Positions 46,298 to 53,257 of a DNA stretch of 53,257 nucleotides are shown here, piece by piece. The stretch covers positions 1-53,257 of IMG/VR virus record IMGVR_UViG_3300019887_000002, one strand, 5' to 3'. This DNA comes from a virus. How positions within the stretch are numbered: the stretch's first letter is position 1; the number at the start of each line of letters is the position of its first letter. The translations under genes were made by a program, and so were the position numbers. The notes beneath the pieces were generated by a model that saw nothing but the letters and a program-made list of their open reading frames with translations, was not told where the DNA came from and did not search any database.

Positions 46298-46503
46298 TAG
46301 TGCGGGTCAGTTAGTGTCAGAGCACTTATGATAGCGGACTTACAAGCTGACTGATCAACTTGTATAGCAGCACTTTTGGTGGACAACTGGTAGGTCATAG
46401 TACCTACTTTAGCTACGCACTTAGCAACGCAGGTTAGGGTGCGACCTTCTGAGCCGACATAGGTCAGATTGTAAGTCGTTCCGTTGACCATCGTCACAGG
46501 CAT
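46297..46503 (-). CDS. Hypothetical 68-aa protein
   Basis: Beta-rich, Thr/Val-rich (MVNGTTYNLTYVGSEGRTLT) with three Cys (TCVAKCVAKVG, SACKSA). ATG abuts the previous stop. Possibly a small virion protein that links the fibre; unrecognised. Confidence 0.55.
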   Translation of the reverse strand: MPVTMVNGTTYNLTYVGSEGRTLTCVAKCVAKVGTMTYQLSTKSAAIQVDQSACKSAIISALTLTDPH

Positions 46504-46937
46504 TAGCTCGCCCTATAGAATCCTGCAGCAGCGAACTGGACGGTTAGGTCACTCGCGTCTGTGGTAACAACGAAGTCATGAGCAGTAAGGGGAATTCGAG
46601 TGGTATCTGCTGCAGCCTCCTCATAGAACACGATCAGCTTCGCTGTTGTGTTGTTCGTTGCTCCTCCAGCAACCGTCCACGTCTGATTTGGTACAGACAC
46701 ATCAACGCGGTCGTTTGTATTGTCAACTGTCACGGTGCCAGTAAGACCTGTTTTCCGAGCATAGTTGGTGAAGTCCGCTTCAGTTGAACCCGACAGTACA
46801 GCAGTGAGTGTTGCACGATCACGCATGAGGGCATCAGACTCAACTGTCTTGAGGATCATCACCCCTAAGTTGGTAGCCGTGTCACGCACCTTCTCAGCTG
46901 ACGCACCCTTTGCAATGTTGAACACAAAATCTGCCAT
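46503..46937 (-). CDS. Hypothetical 144-aa virion-region protein
   Basis: ATG after GGAGGGATA. FVFNIAKGASAEKVRDTATN then two beta sections (LTGTVTVDNTNDRVDVSVPN, NTTAKLIVFYEEAAADTTRI). The pattern is that of small structural proteins seen after the portal in actinophages; a likely partner of the repeat fibre. Function unproven. Confidence 0.6.
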   Translation of the reverse strand: MADFVFNIAKGASAEKVRDTATNLGVMILKTVESDALMRDRATLTAVLSGSTEADFTNYARKTGLTGTVTVDNTNDRVDVSVPNQTWTVAGGATNNTTAKLIVFYEEAAADTTRIPLTAHDFVVTTDASDLTVQFAAAGFYRAS

Positions 46938-48439
46938 TATCCCTCCTGACTAGGATTCGACTTGCCCGAATTATCTGCACCAGCATTCTTACCAGGTAGA
47001 CCTTTGTTCATGTTGCCTGCCTGAGATTGTCTTGGCAACTCAGGAGCAGGAGCACCAGGCAACTGAGGAGCAGTGACCATCCGTTTGGTAGCAACGTCCT
47101 TACGAGGCAAGTCCATCTCTTCACGTGACCATGTCTCAAGAGGATCATCAGGCTCTATAATACCTGCACCGATCAAGTTCCTGAGTGCGAAACTGATCGT
47201 TCTCCAGTCGATAGTATCGCCAAGTCGGCGGCACTTCAGCTTCGGGAAGTCGATAATGTTCGCCCCAAAGTTGTACTGCACCAACTGAGGAATACCATAC
47301 GAGTTGAAAACATCAGCAACCTGATCAGCAACGAACCTAACTGACTTCAGGAAGAGTTCCTGATCTGCTGTAACAGCAGTTCCTCCTCGTGTCATGTCAA
47401 GGAAGGGAGCCAAGATGTTTTTGGCGATCTCCATGTCATGGTGTTCGATGGATCGCATGATGTCAACAGGTTGTCCCTCCATCTTCAACATGATGATATC
47501 CCAATTAGGAGGGAGAATGATATGGGCCTTCTCATTCGTACGAAGGTTACGGCCCATCTCATCAGCAAGTTTCCTGTCTGCTTCCGAGAAGTTCGGTGGA
47601 AGGTGGATAACAGGAATCCCAATGCCATGACGTTCCTTTTGGATAGCATCGATCTTGTACAAGTTATCCTTGTAGAACCAGTGCTTGTACGCCGTACGAA
47701 GGACAGACGTACCCTGAATGTTCCCTGACTCTTTCTCGAACGTGAACACCAACAACTTTGAGATGTCAATATCAACAGGTTGATACAGTTGTGGACCGTA
47801 AATCCACAACGTTTGTGGTCCTCCATGCAGATCGAAGTCCCACCTGTACACATCGAGAGGATGTCTCGGAGCCAACTTGCCCCAAACATACTTGCCGTCT
47901 CCAGCAGGACTGGGCACCCAGACCTTCTCGAACATGTAGTACCCGAAGTCCAACATGAGGAGAGCTTCCCGAAGTTGCTGTGGCCAAGAGACCGTCTGCC
48001 ACTTCGTCAGACAGTTCCAACAGAACTCTGCAATCTTCTTGTCACGAAGTTTGTCAGAAGCTGGGTCCATATACCAACGTGCAGCAACAACAGGAGTCTT
48101 GACAAGGTTTAGAGTACCCCGAATCTGCCCGTCACTCTTACGCATCTGCTCGTAGACACGCAGACCTCGGATACCACGAAGTTCAGGGTTGTAATCCTCT
48201 CGGATCAAACGGCTATAGGTCGTCGTACCAGAAACAGCAGCAGCTCCGATTTCACCTGTTGGTGGTTTCTCTACATACTTCTGAGTCACAATCAAAGCAC
48301 CGCCCGATACCCCAATCGGGTCGTAGTCTGCAAACAACTGTTGGAAGTCTGTCGTCTCCAGAGTCCGCACAGCCCCATTGCTCTCGACCACAGGCCCCGA
48401 TGATTCAGGTTCGTCGAACTCATTCCAAAGTTCTGGCAT
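46937..48439 (-). CDS. Portal protein, Mu-like DUF935
   Basis: 500 aa. Dodecameric ring at the capsid vertex. RGLRVYEQMRKSDGQIRGTL, LLMLDFGYYMFEKVW, QKERHGIGIPVIHLPPNFSE and MEIAKNILAPFLDMTRGGTA are DUF935 (Mu gp29-like) hallmarks. A Pro/Gln-rich tail (PQLPGAPAPELPRQSQAGNM) follows the core. Starts one base into the TerL stop. Confidence 0.9.
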   Translation of the reverse strand: MPELWNEFDEPESSGPVVESNGAVRTLETTDFQQLFADYDPIGVSGGALIVTQKYVEKPPTGEIGAAAVSGTTTYSRLIREDYNPELRGIRGLRVYEQMRKSDGQIRGTLNLVKTPVVAARWYMDPASDKLRDKKIAEFCWNCLTKWQTVSWPQQLREALLMLDFGYYMFEKVWVPSPAGDGKYVWGKLAPRHPLDVYRWDFDLHGGPQTLWIYGPQLYQPVDIDISKLLVFTFEKESGNIQGTSVLRTAYKHWFYKDNLYKIDAIQKERHGIGIPVIHLPPNFSEADRKLADEMGRNLRTNEKAHIILPPNWDIIMLKMEGQPVDIMRSIEHHDMEIAKNILAPFLDMTRGGTAVTADQELFLKSVRFVADQVADVFNSYGIPQLVQYNFGANIIDFPKLKCRRLGDTIDWRTISFALRNLIGAGIIEPDDPLETWSREEMDLPRKDVATKRMVTAPQLPGAPAPELPRQSQAGNMNKGLPGKNAGADNSGKSNPSQEG

Positions 48440-49860
48440 TAGAACATCTTTCCGGTAGTGAAGTAGCCTGCTTCGGGCAAAGACAACTCTGAACCGTCGT
48501 CAGCTTCTGGTGTCCAAACCTCATTAAGGTGATGCTGCGCTCCGAGTACGAACAAACTCATGAGTGCGTAGCGGAGGGCATCAAGTGCGTTGTCTTCTTG
48601 ACCCATCCGCTTAACGGGCCCTGCCGCGTTCGACTCTGGCTGATTCCTATCTTCATCCGGACCTTTGTAGTTGATGAACTCCCGAATCGTGTTAGGACAA
48701 CTCCAGTCGACAAACAACATAGGTAGGAGTTCAGGCGTCCCATATTCATCGACAGTTCTACCGGTGTCATACCTCTTCAGGAACCTCTTAAGATTGTCGA
48801 CACCTTGACGCCAATTCACCTTAGCATCAGGGTCAACGATGCATGGTGCGAGGTACTGAGACACTGTTGCAGCCGCTTCAGGGTCTGCAGCGTCACCAAA
48901 GCAGCAGTCGATCTTGTACCCTGGAGGCTGTTCTCGTGCTTTCATCTCATCGATGTGGTCTCGAAGTTGCTTGTACGACTTGTAGTGCTCTCTCCAGACG
49001 GTAATGTTGTCCCATGGATCTACTTGGAACTCAATTGCAGCTAGAGGATGTACGAAACCCCAATCGAAGGCGATGTAGTTGGGCCATGCGGGGTTGTATT
49101 TGCACGTCCTGATGTGTACATTCTCGTCAAACTCCGCGTAGATCCTGCCTACGAAGCTGGCGAAGTCTGCCGCGATCTCCTGTGAGAAGAGATCCTTATC
49201 CATAGCCATCTCGAGGGAAAGGATCTCTGGGTCCTGACGTCCTCCCGGGTAGATAGCACGGTTCTCCCAGGAAGGGAAGTGGAAGGAAGCGTACTCCTCA
49301 TTTTCCGGGTTCAGACCGAGTTTGTACAGATCGTAGAACCAGTTGTGGCCTTCAGGAGTTGAAGCGAAGTCAGCAACACCCCTCTTGTCAGAAAGGGCAG
49401 GACGTAGAAACCGTTGGAAAGTACTTGCTCTGTGCTTAGCTGCCTCTGCAACGATCACTGAGTCTAACCCTTCGCCGACGAGTGTGTCCGGATACTTCGC
49501 TGACTTCACTTCAAGCCTAGTTCCCCAAGGCATCTGAATGTACATCTCACCTTGACGAGTGTTGTACGACTTCTTAACGCGCTTGTCTTGACCTAATTTC
49601 TGTCCTACGATAAGATCGTTCCAGATGTACCTGAATTCCTTCTCGCCTTCGTCGTACTCTCGGCCTACGATCCAGTGCCAAGTATCGGGCTTGAAGAGCC
49701 TCATCTCCATGTCTCTCGCGACCATTGTAGTCTTGCCAAAACGGCGCCCGCACGCTGCGACGCGGAACCGTGCCGTGTTGTTGTGATACCTCCACTGCTG
49801 TGTGTGAGGATTGTATCCGATCTTCTCGAAGTACTTTGCCCTGTCGATTAGCAGTCCCAT
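48439..49860 (-). CDS. terL: Terminase large subunit
   Basis: 473 aa. DNA-packaging motor and nuclease. Walker A GRRFGKTT (38-45), Walker B SVIVAEA, RNase H-type nuclease with AFDWGF, CFGDAADPEAA and DNALDALRYAL. Placed directly before the portal gene. Complete motif set, unlike the membrane-tailed ATPase at 29271, so this is the packaging enzyme. Confidence 0.9.
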   Translation of the reverse strand: MGLLIDRAKYFEKIGYNPHTQQWRYHNNTARFRVAACGRRFGKTTMVARDMEMRLFKPDTWHWIVGREYDEGEKEFRYIWNDLIVGQKLGQDKRVKKSYNTRQGEMYIQMPWGTRLEVKSAKYPDTLVGEGLDSVIVAEAAKHRASTFQRFLRPALSDKRGVADFASTPEGHNWFYDLYKLGLNPENEEYASFHFPSWENRAIYPGGRQDPEILSLEMAMDKDLFSQEIAADFASFVGRIYAEFDENVHIRTCKYNPAWPNYIAFDWGFVHPLAAIEFQVDPWDNITVWREHYKSYKQLRDHIDEMKAREQPPGYKIDCCFGDAADPEAAATVSQYLAPCIVDPDAKVNWRQGVDNLKRFLKRYDTGRTVDEYGTPELLPMLFVDWSCPNTIREFINYKGPDEDRNQPESNAAGPVKRMGQEDNALDALRYALMSLFVLGAQHHLNEVWTPEADDGSELSLPEAGYFTTGKMF

Positions 49861-49870
49861 TATTCACCGT

Positions 49871-50527
49871 TCAGTTAGGAGGACAAATAATAGGACATTG
49901 AACGTTGAGTAAAGGTGTAGGAGACTGTGAAGGTTGTGGCGTCACAGTAGATGTCACAGTAGGTGTGACTGTTGGAGTGACTGAAGACGTAGGTATAGGT
50001 CTAGACCTGGGAGTAATTGTCACCGTTGGTCCTGGAACCGGGAATGGCGAAGGAATGATTACCAAGACACCGTCCTTACCATCTTTTCCGTTCGTCCCGT
50101 CCTTCCCATCTTTTCCATCTTTTCCGTCCTTCCCAGGTTTGCCCCCGGGTCCGGGGACTGTACTCGCAGCCCCAGCAGATCCAGTCTCACCTTTCAATCC
50201 TCGTGCAATACCTACAGCCCGGTGAAGTTCATTGAGAATACGAGGGCGGTCCTCTGGTGGGGCGTTCTCGAGTTGGCTTTCAAGTTGACTGATTCGAATA
50301 AGAGCGCTCTTGTACCGTTCTCCTTGCTGACCGTAACGGTACACCACGAAGACAAGGGCTACTGACAGCAGGACCATTATTATCGTACAGGCGTAGACCG
50401 GCCACCCTGAAGGGAACCTTCCCATCGGAGACATATGGGTAAGTTTTTCTTCCAGGCTCTTAGCCTCGGTCCTCAAGTCAGCCTGATGGTGCAGCACACT
50501 CTCCGGAGCTGTCGATGGAATACTCAT
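49871..50527 (-). CDS. Membrane protein with collagen-like stalk
   Basis: 218 aa. Cytoplasmic N-terminus with a helical start, transmembrane segment at 44-63 (YACTIIMVLLSVALVFVVYR), coiled-coil-like helix (ALIRISQLESQLENAP), G-X-Y repeats at 113-153 (GKDGKDGKDGKDGTNGKDGK), and a Pro/Thr-rich end with two Cys (VQCPIICPPN). The G-X-Y stretch may trimerise. In the lysis/membrane cluster between terS and terL. Wall-spanning stalk or lysis accessory are both possible. Confidence 0.65.
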   Translation of the reverse strand: MSIPSTAPESVLHHQADLRTEAKSLEEKLTHMSPMGRFPSGWPVYACTIIMVLLSVALVFVVYRYGQQGERYKSALIRISQLESQLENAPPEDRPRILNELHRAVGIARGLKGETGSAGAASTVPGPGGKPGKDGKDGKDGKDGTNGKDGKDGVLVIIPSPFPVPGPTVTITPRSRPIPTSSVTPTVTPTVTSTVTPQPSQSPTPLLNVQCPIICPPN

Positions 50528-50907
50528 GCCACCGCCTTCACCTGTTTTTCAAAGTCCTCACGTATCCCCCGCAACTTCGTTTCAAGTTCCTGCACTACTG
50601 CGTGCAATCGTGCGATCTCAGCACGGTCAATTTCCCCAGTAGCTAGAGCTACGATAAGATCCTGCTTAGCTTTGACGAGTTCCACCTCGCCTACTCGCAG
50701 AGCGTCAATCACTCCTTGCATCCGAAGCACCTCGGCATTAAGTCCGAAATTGAGATGCTCGAACAGACTTACTGCGTCGCTGACTACGGTCGTAGCCAAC
50801 TTGGCAGAGGTAGACCGGTGACTAACGAGCACGGCTTGTACGAGTCCAATCGCTGCTACTGAGATTGCAATAATCCCACCCACTAAGAGCGGAGTTGGAA
50901 TGTTCAT
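50524..50907 (-). CDS. Membrane-anchored coiled-coil protein
   Basis: 127 aa. One N-terminal transmembrane helix (LLVGGIIAISVAAIGLVQAV) then long helices (VVSDAVSLFEHLNFGLNAEV, LVKAKQDLIVALATGEIDRA, LHAVVQELETKLRGIREDFE). Fits the small membrane helper of phage lysis modules or a signal-anchor regulator. ATGA overlaps on both sides imply co-translation. Confidence 0.65.
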   Translation of the reverse strand: MNIPTPLLVGGIIAISVAAIGLVQAVLVSHRSTSAKLATTVVSDAVSLFEHLNFGLNAEVLRMQGVIDALRVGEVELVKAKQDLIVALATGEIDRAEIARLHAVVQELETKLRGIREDFEKQVKAVA

Positions 50908-51029
50908 TGCTTGGGGTGCTCACGGTCGTAGAGGTAGATTGTGGTCCAACAGATCATCAACACAATCAGGACAGCAGCAATCGCCCAGGGTACCTGAACG
51001 TTGCACCAACAACTGGCCGCTAGGATCAC
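50904..51029 (-). CDS. Single-helix membrane protein, 41 aa
   Basis: GTG overlaps the holin-candidate stop (GTGA). VILAASCWCNVQVPWAIAAV then LIVLMICWTTIYLYDREHP: one transmembrane helix with a short charged tail. Possibly a holin partner. The longer upstream frame is antisense-like, out of step with the neighbour, and not supported. Confidence 0.55.
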   Translation of the reverse strand: MILAASCWCNVQVPWAIAAVLIVLMICWTTIYLYDREHPKQ

Positions 51030-51307
51030 GCTGGAGGTTGTCCTGTGACCTGATCGATGAGACCTTGGAACGCAGCACTCGGACCACCCTTCTTCCACCC
51101 TGCTATGAATCCAATCACCACAGGAAGGAGGCCTGCTAGGATCGTCCAAACGTTCAGGTGACCAGTTGCTGCTGCAACTCCAATGATCCCACCACCAGCG
51201 ATGGTACTTGCTGTCGTCTGTGCTGCGACCTTTGGATGGATTGCAGTAGCAGGCAGATTCCCTTGTGCGTCAGGTACTGTCTTATTGCTAAGCCACTGGA
51301 ACTGCAT
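51026..51307 (-). CDS. Holin candidate
   Basis: 93 aa, ATG after AGGAGGAGAG. Two transmembrane helices (AQTTASTIAGGGIIGVAAAT and VWTILAGLLPVVIGFIAGW) and a Lys-rich loop end, as in class II-type actinophage holins. Forms the membrane lesion that lets the CHAP endolysin out. It sits among other membrane peptides and far from the endolysin gene. Confidence 0.7.
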   Translation of the reverse strand: MQFQWLSNKTVPDAQGNLPATAIHPKVAAQTTASTIAGGGIIGVAAATGHLNVWTILAGLLPVVIGFIAGWKKGGPSAAFQGLIDQVTGQPPA

Positions 51308-51316
51308 CTCTCCTCC

Positions 51317-51496
51317 TTAGCAGTTCGGGACGCCAACGAGGGCGATCTTAGCGGTGGGATCCGTTTCGAAGCCTGCGTTCGCTGAAGCATGGATCGCAAC
51401 AGGTGTGTGGACACACACTGAGCCGACATGACTGAAAGCAGCGAAAGCACTGGTCGCGAGTCCGATGAAAGCCAACGCTAACTGCAGGAAGTCCAT
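51317..51496 (-). CDS. Small membrane or secreted protein
   Basis: 59 aa, ATG chosen for AGGGGGAA upstream. Hydrophobic N-terminus (MDFLQLALAFIGLATSAFAA) reads as a signal or anchor, then a short part with two Cys (VCVHTP, VPNC). Lies just before the holin candidate. Function unknown. Confidence 0.55.
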   Translation of the reverse strand: MDFLQLALAFIGLATSAFAAFSHVGSVCVHTPVAIHASANAGFETDPTAKIALVGVPNC

Positions 51497-51509
51497 AGCT
51501 ACGTTCCCC

Positions 51510-51716
51510 CTATCTTGCCGTGTTGTCCCAACAGTTGACTTGGGCATCAGTAAGGCGCTTAGGACCAGTGTACGATGCCCCATCCGAAGCTTTCACCGTA
51601 CACGTGGTCCCAGCGCCTACTGAGGTGATCTTTGCTGCTATCCACTTCCCACTTGCTCGTCGCCAAGCGACAGTCCGGTTCACCTTTCGACGATCGGGGC
51701 TGTTTGCTCTTCCCAT
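51510..51716 (-). CDS. Basic 68-aa SH3-like protein
   Basis: ATG 51716 (MGRANSPDRRKVNRTVAWRR). Beta pattern SGKWIAAKITSVGAGTTCTV fits a small SH3/tudor-like fold. Highly basic. Likely virion-associated or DNA-binding; two Cys. Starts just after a short membrane peptide. Confidence 0.55.
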   Translation of the reverse strand: MGRANSPDRRKVNRTVAWRRASGKWIAAKITSVGAGTTCTVKASDGASYTGPKRLTDAQVNCWDNTAR

Positions 51717-51717
51717 G

Positions 51718-51792
51718 TTAGTTCGGGAACTTCCAGAGGTTGATCGCAAACATGACTACGCACAAGAACAGGATACCTCCGAGGATGATCAC
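51718..51792 (-). CDS. 24-aa membrane peptide
   Basis: GTG overlaps the upstream stop (GTGA), CTCGGAGG lies inside the peptide. VIILGGILFLCVVMFAINLW and a short KFPN end: one transmembrane helix. Support is overlap on both sides and composition. Confidence 0.45.
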   Translation of the reverse strand: MIILGGILFLCVVMFAINLWKFPN

Positions 51793-52013
51793 GGCCCCAC
51801 TCGGTTGAAGTAGACGTTTGTCTGAGTGCGTGCCGTACCTGCTGCAACGTTGTCGACGATCTTGCCCGTACCGATCCTCGAACCGAGGCGAAGCTTGGCT
51901 CCAGAAGAGGACCCAGGACCGAGGATCGTTGCGGCCAGCGTACGACCGTTGGCGCCTCGGTAGATAACGCCTGGGGCCTTATTCTTAGTCAGGACTGGCG
52001 TACGAAGAGGCAT
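51789..52013 (-). CDS. Hypothetical 74-aa basic protein
   Basis: ATG 52013 overlaps the upstream stop (ATGA). Beta-rich and basic: MPLRTPVLTKNKAPGVIYRG, TLAATILGPGSSSGAKLRLG, RTQTNVYFNRVG. Similar in layout to the 51510 product. May be a minor virion protein; GC-rich codons. Confidence 0.55.
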   Translation of the reverse strand: MPLRTPVLTKNKAPGVIYRGANGRTLAATILGPGSSSGAKLRLGSRIGTGKIVDNVAAGTARTQTNVYFNRVGP

Positions 52014-52225
52014 CAGACGTGAGGTTGGCCTGGACTCATGCCTCCGCCCGAAATCGGTTTCGATGTGTGCTTGTCCACCAGGTCCTTGAGATCGTGTGCG
52101 AGAGGCGAGAGATCGTGCCCAACTGTGGCTGCCTTGCTGGCCCAACCGAAGAGTTTGGCAATTGAGTCCAGGATGCTGTGCTTCGGGTGCTGTGCTGCAT
52201 CTGCCGTCGTTGGCTGTATCGCCAT
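52013..52225 (-). CDS. Hypothetical 70-aa protein
   Basis: ATG 52225 chosen for AGGAGGAAACC. Helical (SILDSIAKLFGWASKAATVG, LSPLAHDLKDLVDKHT) with a Gly/Pro tail. Looks like an amphipathic pair of helices. No family recognised. Confidence 0.55.
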   Translation of the reverse strand: MAIQPTTADAAQHPKHSILDSIAKLFGWASKAATVGHDLSPLAHDLKDLVDKHTSKPISGGGMSPGQPHV

Positions 52226-52282
52226 TGGTTTCCTCCTATACCACCCTGCGATCTCGGATTCGTGAATGTCGAATGTCATGCA

Positions 52283-52570
52283 CTAGCAGGCAGGCGAGCC
52301 TGCACCGCTCCCTCTTGGGGTTGAACCCTTGGCCATCTGGCTCGAGGAACGTTCGGACCCTGCGATGTCCCCAGTGTCGACTGCCTTGCGTGCAGCAGTA
52401 CTGGAACTCTTCACCGTGCTGGTCTGATTGGACCCTCCTGCTGACTTCGACGGACCACGACCACTCATGCCACCCTTACCTCCACTCTTCGCCATCTCGT
52501 TCTCCTTTCCTAGTAACAGATCAACTTCAATCACCAGCTGCTCTATATCTGGTACACGTAGGAGAGCCAT
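52283..52570 (-). CDS. Gly/Ser-rich basic protein, 95 aa
   Basis: ATG 52570 overlaps the upstream stop (TGATG) and gives MALLRVPDIEQLVIEVDLLL; a second in-frame ATG at 52495 has the stronger AAAGGAG site and would give a 70-aa disordered Gly/Ser/Lys protein. Both may be used. The tail is low-complexity (SGGKGGMSGRGPSKSAGGSN). Unknown role, perhaps virion-internal. Confidence 0.5.
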   Translation of the reverse strand: MALLRVPDIEQLVIEVDLLLGKENEMAKSGGKGGMSGRGPSKSAGGSNQTSTVKSSSTAARKAVDTGDIAGSERSSSQMAKGSTPRGSGAGSPAC

Positions 52571-52893
52571 CAGGCCCCCTTCAACGGAGGCTCTACAGCG
52601 ATGCCCTGCATCATTGCTTCGAGAGGGTCCATCGGCCTCGTAAGCGGGTTCGCTCCGGTGAGGGGTCCGAGGTTCCTGTCGATGACATAGCGCGCAGCAG
52701 TCATACGCTGCTTCTCATCCTGGCTCCAGAGGGCTGTGTGAATGACTGACTGGATTGCTGGGAGGAGTCCTTTCCTCAACTCCCGCTTTGCAGCCACTTC
52801 CAAGTCCTCGTGTTCAGGGTTCCATTCCTCAGCCAGTGACTGAAGAGTCTCGTCAAGCTGCCTTCGCTGATCTGGTGTCATCGGTTCGCTCAT
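52570..52893 (-). CDS. Small terminase subunit candidate
   Basis: 107 aa from ATG 52893 (another ATG four codons in). Helical: RRQLDETLQSLAEEWNPEHE, LRKGLLPAIQSVIHTALWSQ and DEKQRMTAARYVIDRNLGPL resemble actinophage small terminase or terminase-associated proteins. First gene of the late strand and TerL follows ~2.7 kb later. No clear N-terminal HTH, so this is tentative. Confidence 0.5.
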   Translation of the reverse strand: MSEPMTPDQRRQLDETLQSLAEEWNPEHEDLEVAAKRELRKGLLPAIQSVIHTALWSQDEKQRMTAARYVIDRNLGPLTGANPLTRPMDPLEAMMQGIAVEPPLKGA

Positions 52894-52904
52894 GCCTATA
52901 TAAT
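52875..52904 (+). promoter_or_regulatory. Plus-strand promoter candidate
   Basis: TATAAT (52899-52904) with GTGTCA (52875-52880, 4 of 6 to TTGACA) 18 bp upstream. No clamp. It overlaps the start of the minus-strand terminase gene and is 15 nt before the ATG of the small plus-strand gene. Confidence 0.5.
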
Positions 52905-52918
52905 AAAGGAGGAGTGCG

Positions 52919-53062
52919 ATGACACACAAGGGTACAAAGCGTGGTCAGGATATACTAGTAACACTTCCTCAAAGTACAAATCCTGGTGACCCTGTTTTTA
53001 GTCTCTTCCCGGCGAGGACCCCTCCGGGCGTTCACCCTCAATGTACCTCCCAGGTAATATAG
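52919..53062 (+). CDS. Hypothetical 47-aa protein
   Basis: ATG 5 nt after a near-perfect AAAGGAGG. Basic start (MTHKGTKRGQDILVTLPQST) and a Pro-rich middle. It reads away from the late operon and lies in that operon's leader, so each transcript is antisense to the other. A CCCGG...CCGGG hairpin lies within it. Confidence 0.55.
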   Translation: MTHKGTKRGQDILVTLPQSTNPGDPVFSLFPARTPPGVHPQCTSQVI

Positions 53063-53257
53063 TTCCTAATTGTAAGGCTCCAAATTACTTCGTTCCAAAC
53101 TAGTTTTACTTGTGAGATAGACATTATGACTATTACGACTATACATACATACTATTAGACAATCATGTAGTAGTAATGACATACATCAATCAAACATTGT
53201 AGTTGTCTCTCATACATGTATGATGTATGATGTTGTTAGTAAGAAAGAGTAATAAAG
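53063..53257. other. AT-rich intergenic end
   Basis: No gene seen. A+T-rich with repeated CATACAT/TATGATG words and one perfect palindrome CATACATGTATG near 53212. It contains the late promoter candidate. May also hold the start of the plus-strand early transcript if the genome ends join here. Confidence 0.4.
53069..53098 (-). promoter_or_regulatory. Late-operon promoter candidate
   Basis: Coding strand TTGGAA (53093-53098), 18-bp spacer, TACAAT (53069-53074). No clamp. Best candidate to start the minus-strand structural operon; gives a ~170-nt leader. Confidence 0.5.

Noticed and set aside
50904-51149. Longer 81-codon form of the 41-aa membrane protein
   Set aside because: The extra N-terminus overlaps the holin candidate in another frame; the GTG at 51029 overlaps the upstream stop in the way usual for this genome.
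53205-53225. Palindrome CATACATGTATG as a packaging or origin site
   Set aside because: Short palindrome in AT-rich repeats; could be chance and has no second copy elsewhere that I saw.
1-53257. Integrase, repressor or attachment sites
   Set aside because: No tyrosine or serine recombinase motif and no lysogeny cassette seen on either strand; the only candidate regulator (9791) lies in an early operon.
1-53257. tRNA or rRNA genes
   Set aside because: No cloverleaf with CCA end was found in intergenic spaces, most of which are under 100 nt.
53190-53257. Window ends as a simple circular join
   Set aside because: Joining 53257 to 1 puts a stop two codons before the partial frame at 1-42, so no gene is completed; the physical end type cannot be decided from this.

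Overview
This window is a tailed-phage (siphovirus-type) genome or most of one. It has a complete head, tail and packaging block, a complete replication block, an endolysin and a holin candidate. I see no integrase, excisionase, partition gene, tRNA, rRNA or CRISPR array, so a strictly lytic lifestyle is the simplest reading. The host is probably a Gram-positive actinobacterium. This is an inference from frequent GTG/TTG starts, a CHAP-type endolysin, a DUF5047-like tail protein, TETD-type repeat proteins and Sec-type signal peptides. Codon use is mostly mid-GC, but two genes (6584 and 18226) are markedly GC-rich at third positions, as expected if a few abundant proteins are tuned to a high-GC host.

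Layout. (1) About 1-12.4 kb, plus strand: a dense early arm of roughly 40 small genes. These include many one- or two-CxxC zinc-ribbon peptides, single-helix membrane micro-proteins, three secreted proteins and a CHAP endolysin at 11.4 kb. (2) 12.4-30.75 kb, plus strand: DNA metabolism. It holds a SNF2-type helicase, DJ-1/PfpI protein, Cas4/RecB-like nuclease, Sak4-like RecA ATPase, DUF669-like ssDNA-binding protein, AEP primase fused to a DUF3987-like helicase, queC-queD-queE-folE-dpdA, a uracil-DNA glycosylase fused to a family A DNA polymerase, two HNH-like proteins, a RuvC-like resolvase and a terminase-like ATPase ending in membrane helices. (3) 30.75-52.9 kb, minus strand: the late block. 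From its promoter end it reads small-terminase candidate, small virion or membrane proteins, holin candidate, collagen-like membrane protein, TerL, Mu-like (DUF935) portal, a 20-residue-repeat fibre, Mu gpI-like protease/scaffold, decoration protein, major capsid, head-tail connectors, tail tube, frameshifted tail chaperones, tape measure, tip proteins, and finally a NUMOD3-repeat DNA-binding protein that abuts the plus-strand block tail to tail.

Regulation. Ten plus-strand promoters share an exact 18-bp spacer between TTGnnn and TATAAT, and a CCC...GGG clamp flanks the -35. In several, the -35 lies in the loop of a perfect inverted repeat. Two candidate minus-strand (late) promoters keep the 18-bp spacer but lack the clamp, which suggests how early and late transcription could be told apart. 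Two related ~100-bp dyad elements, in opposite orientation, bracket the DNA-metabolism block (12.36 and 28.66 kb). Their stems differ in sequence but keep pairing and carry the same 3-nt interruption; this is the most unusual non-coding signal here.

The genes suggest a phage that protects its DNA by replacing guanine with a 7-deazaguanine, most simply dPreQ0. It carries its own replication and recombination enzymes, with repair glycosylase tied to polymerase, and two terminase-type ATPases, of which only the late one sits in a packaging context.
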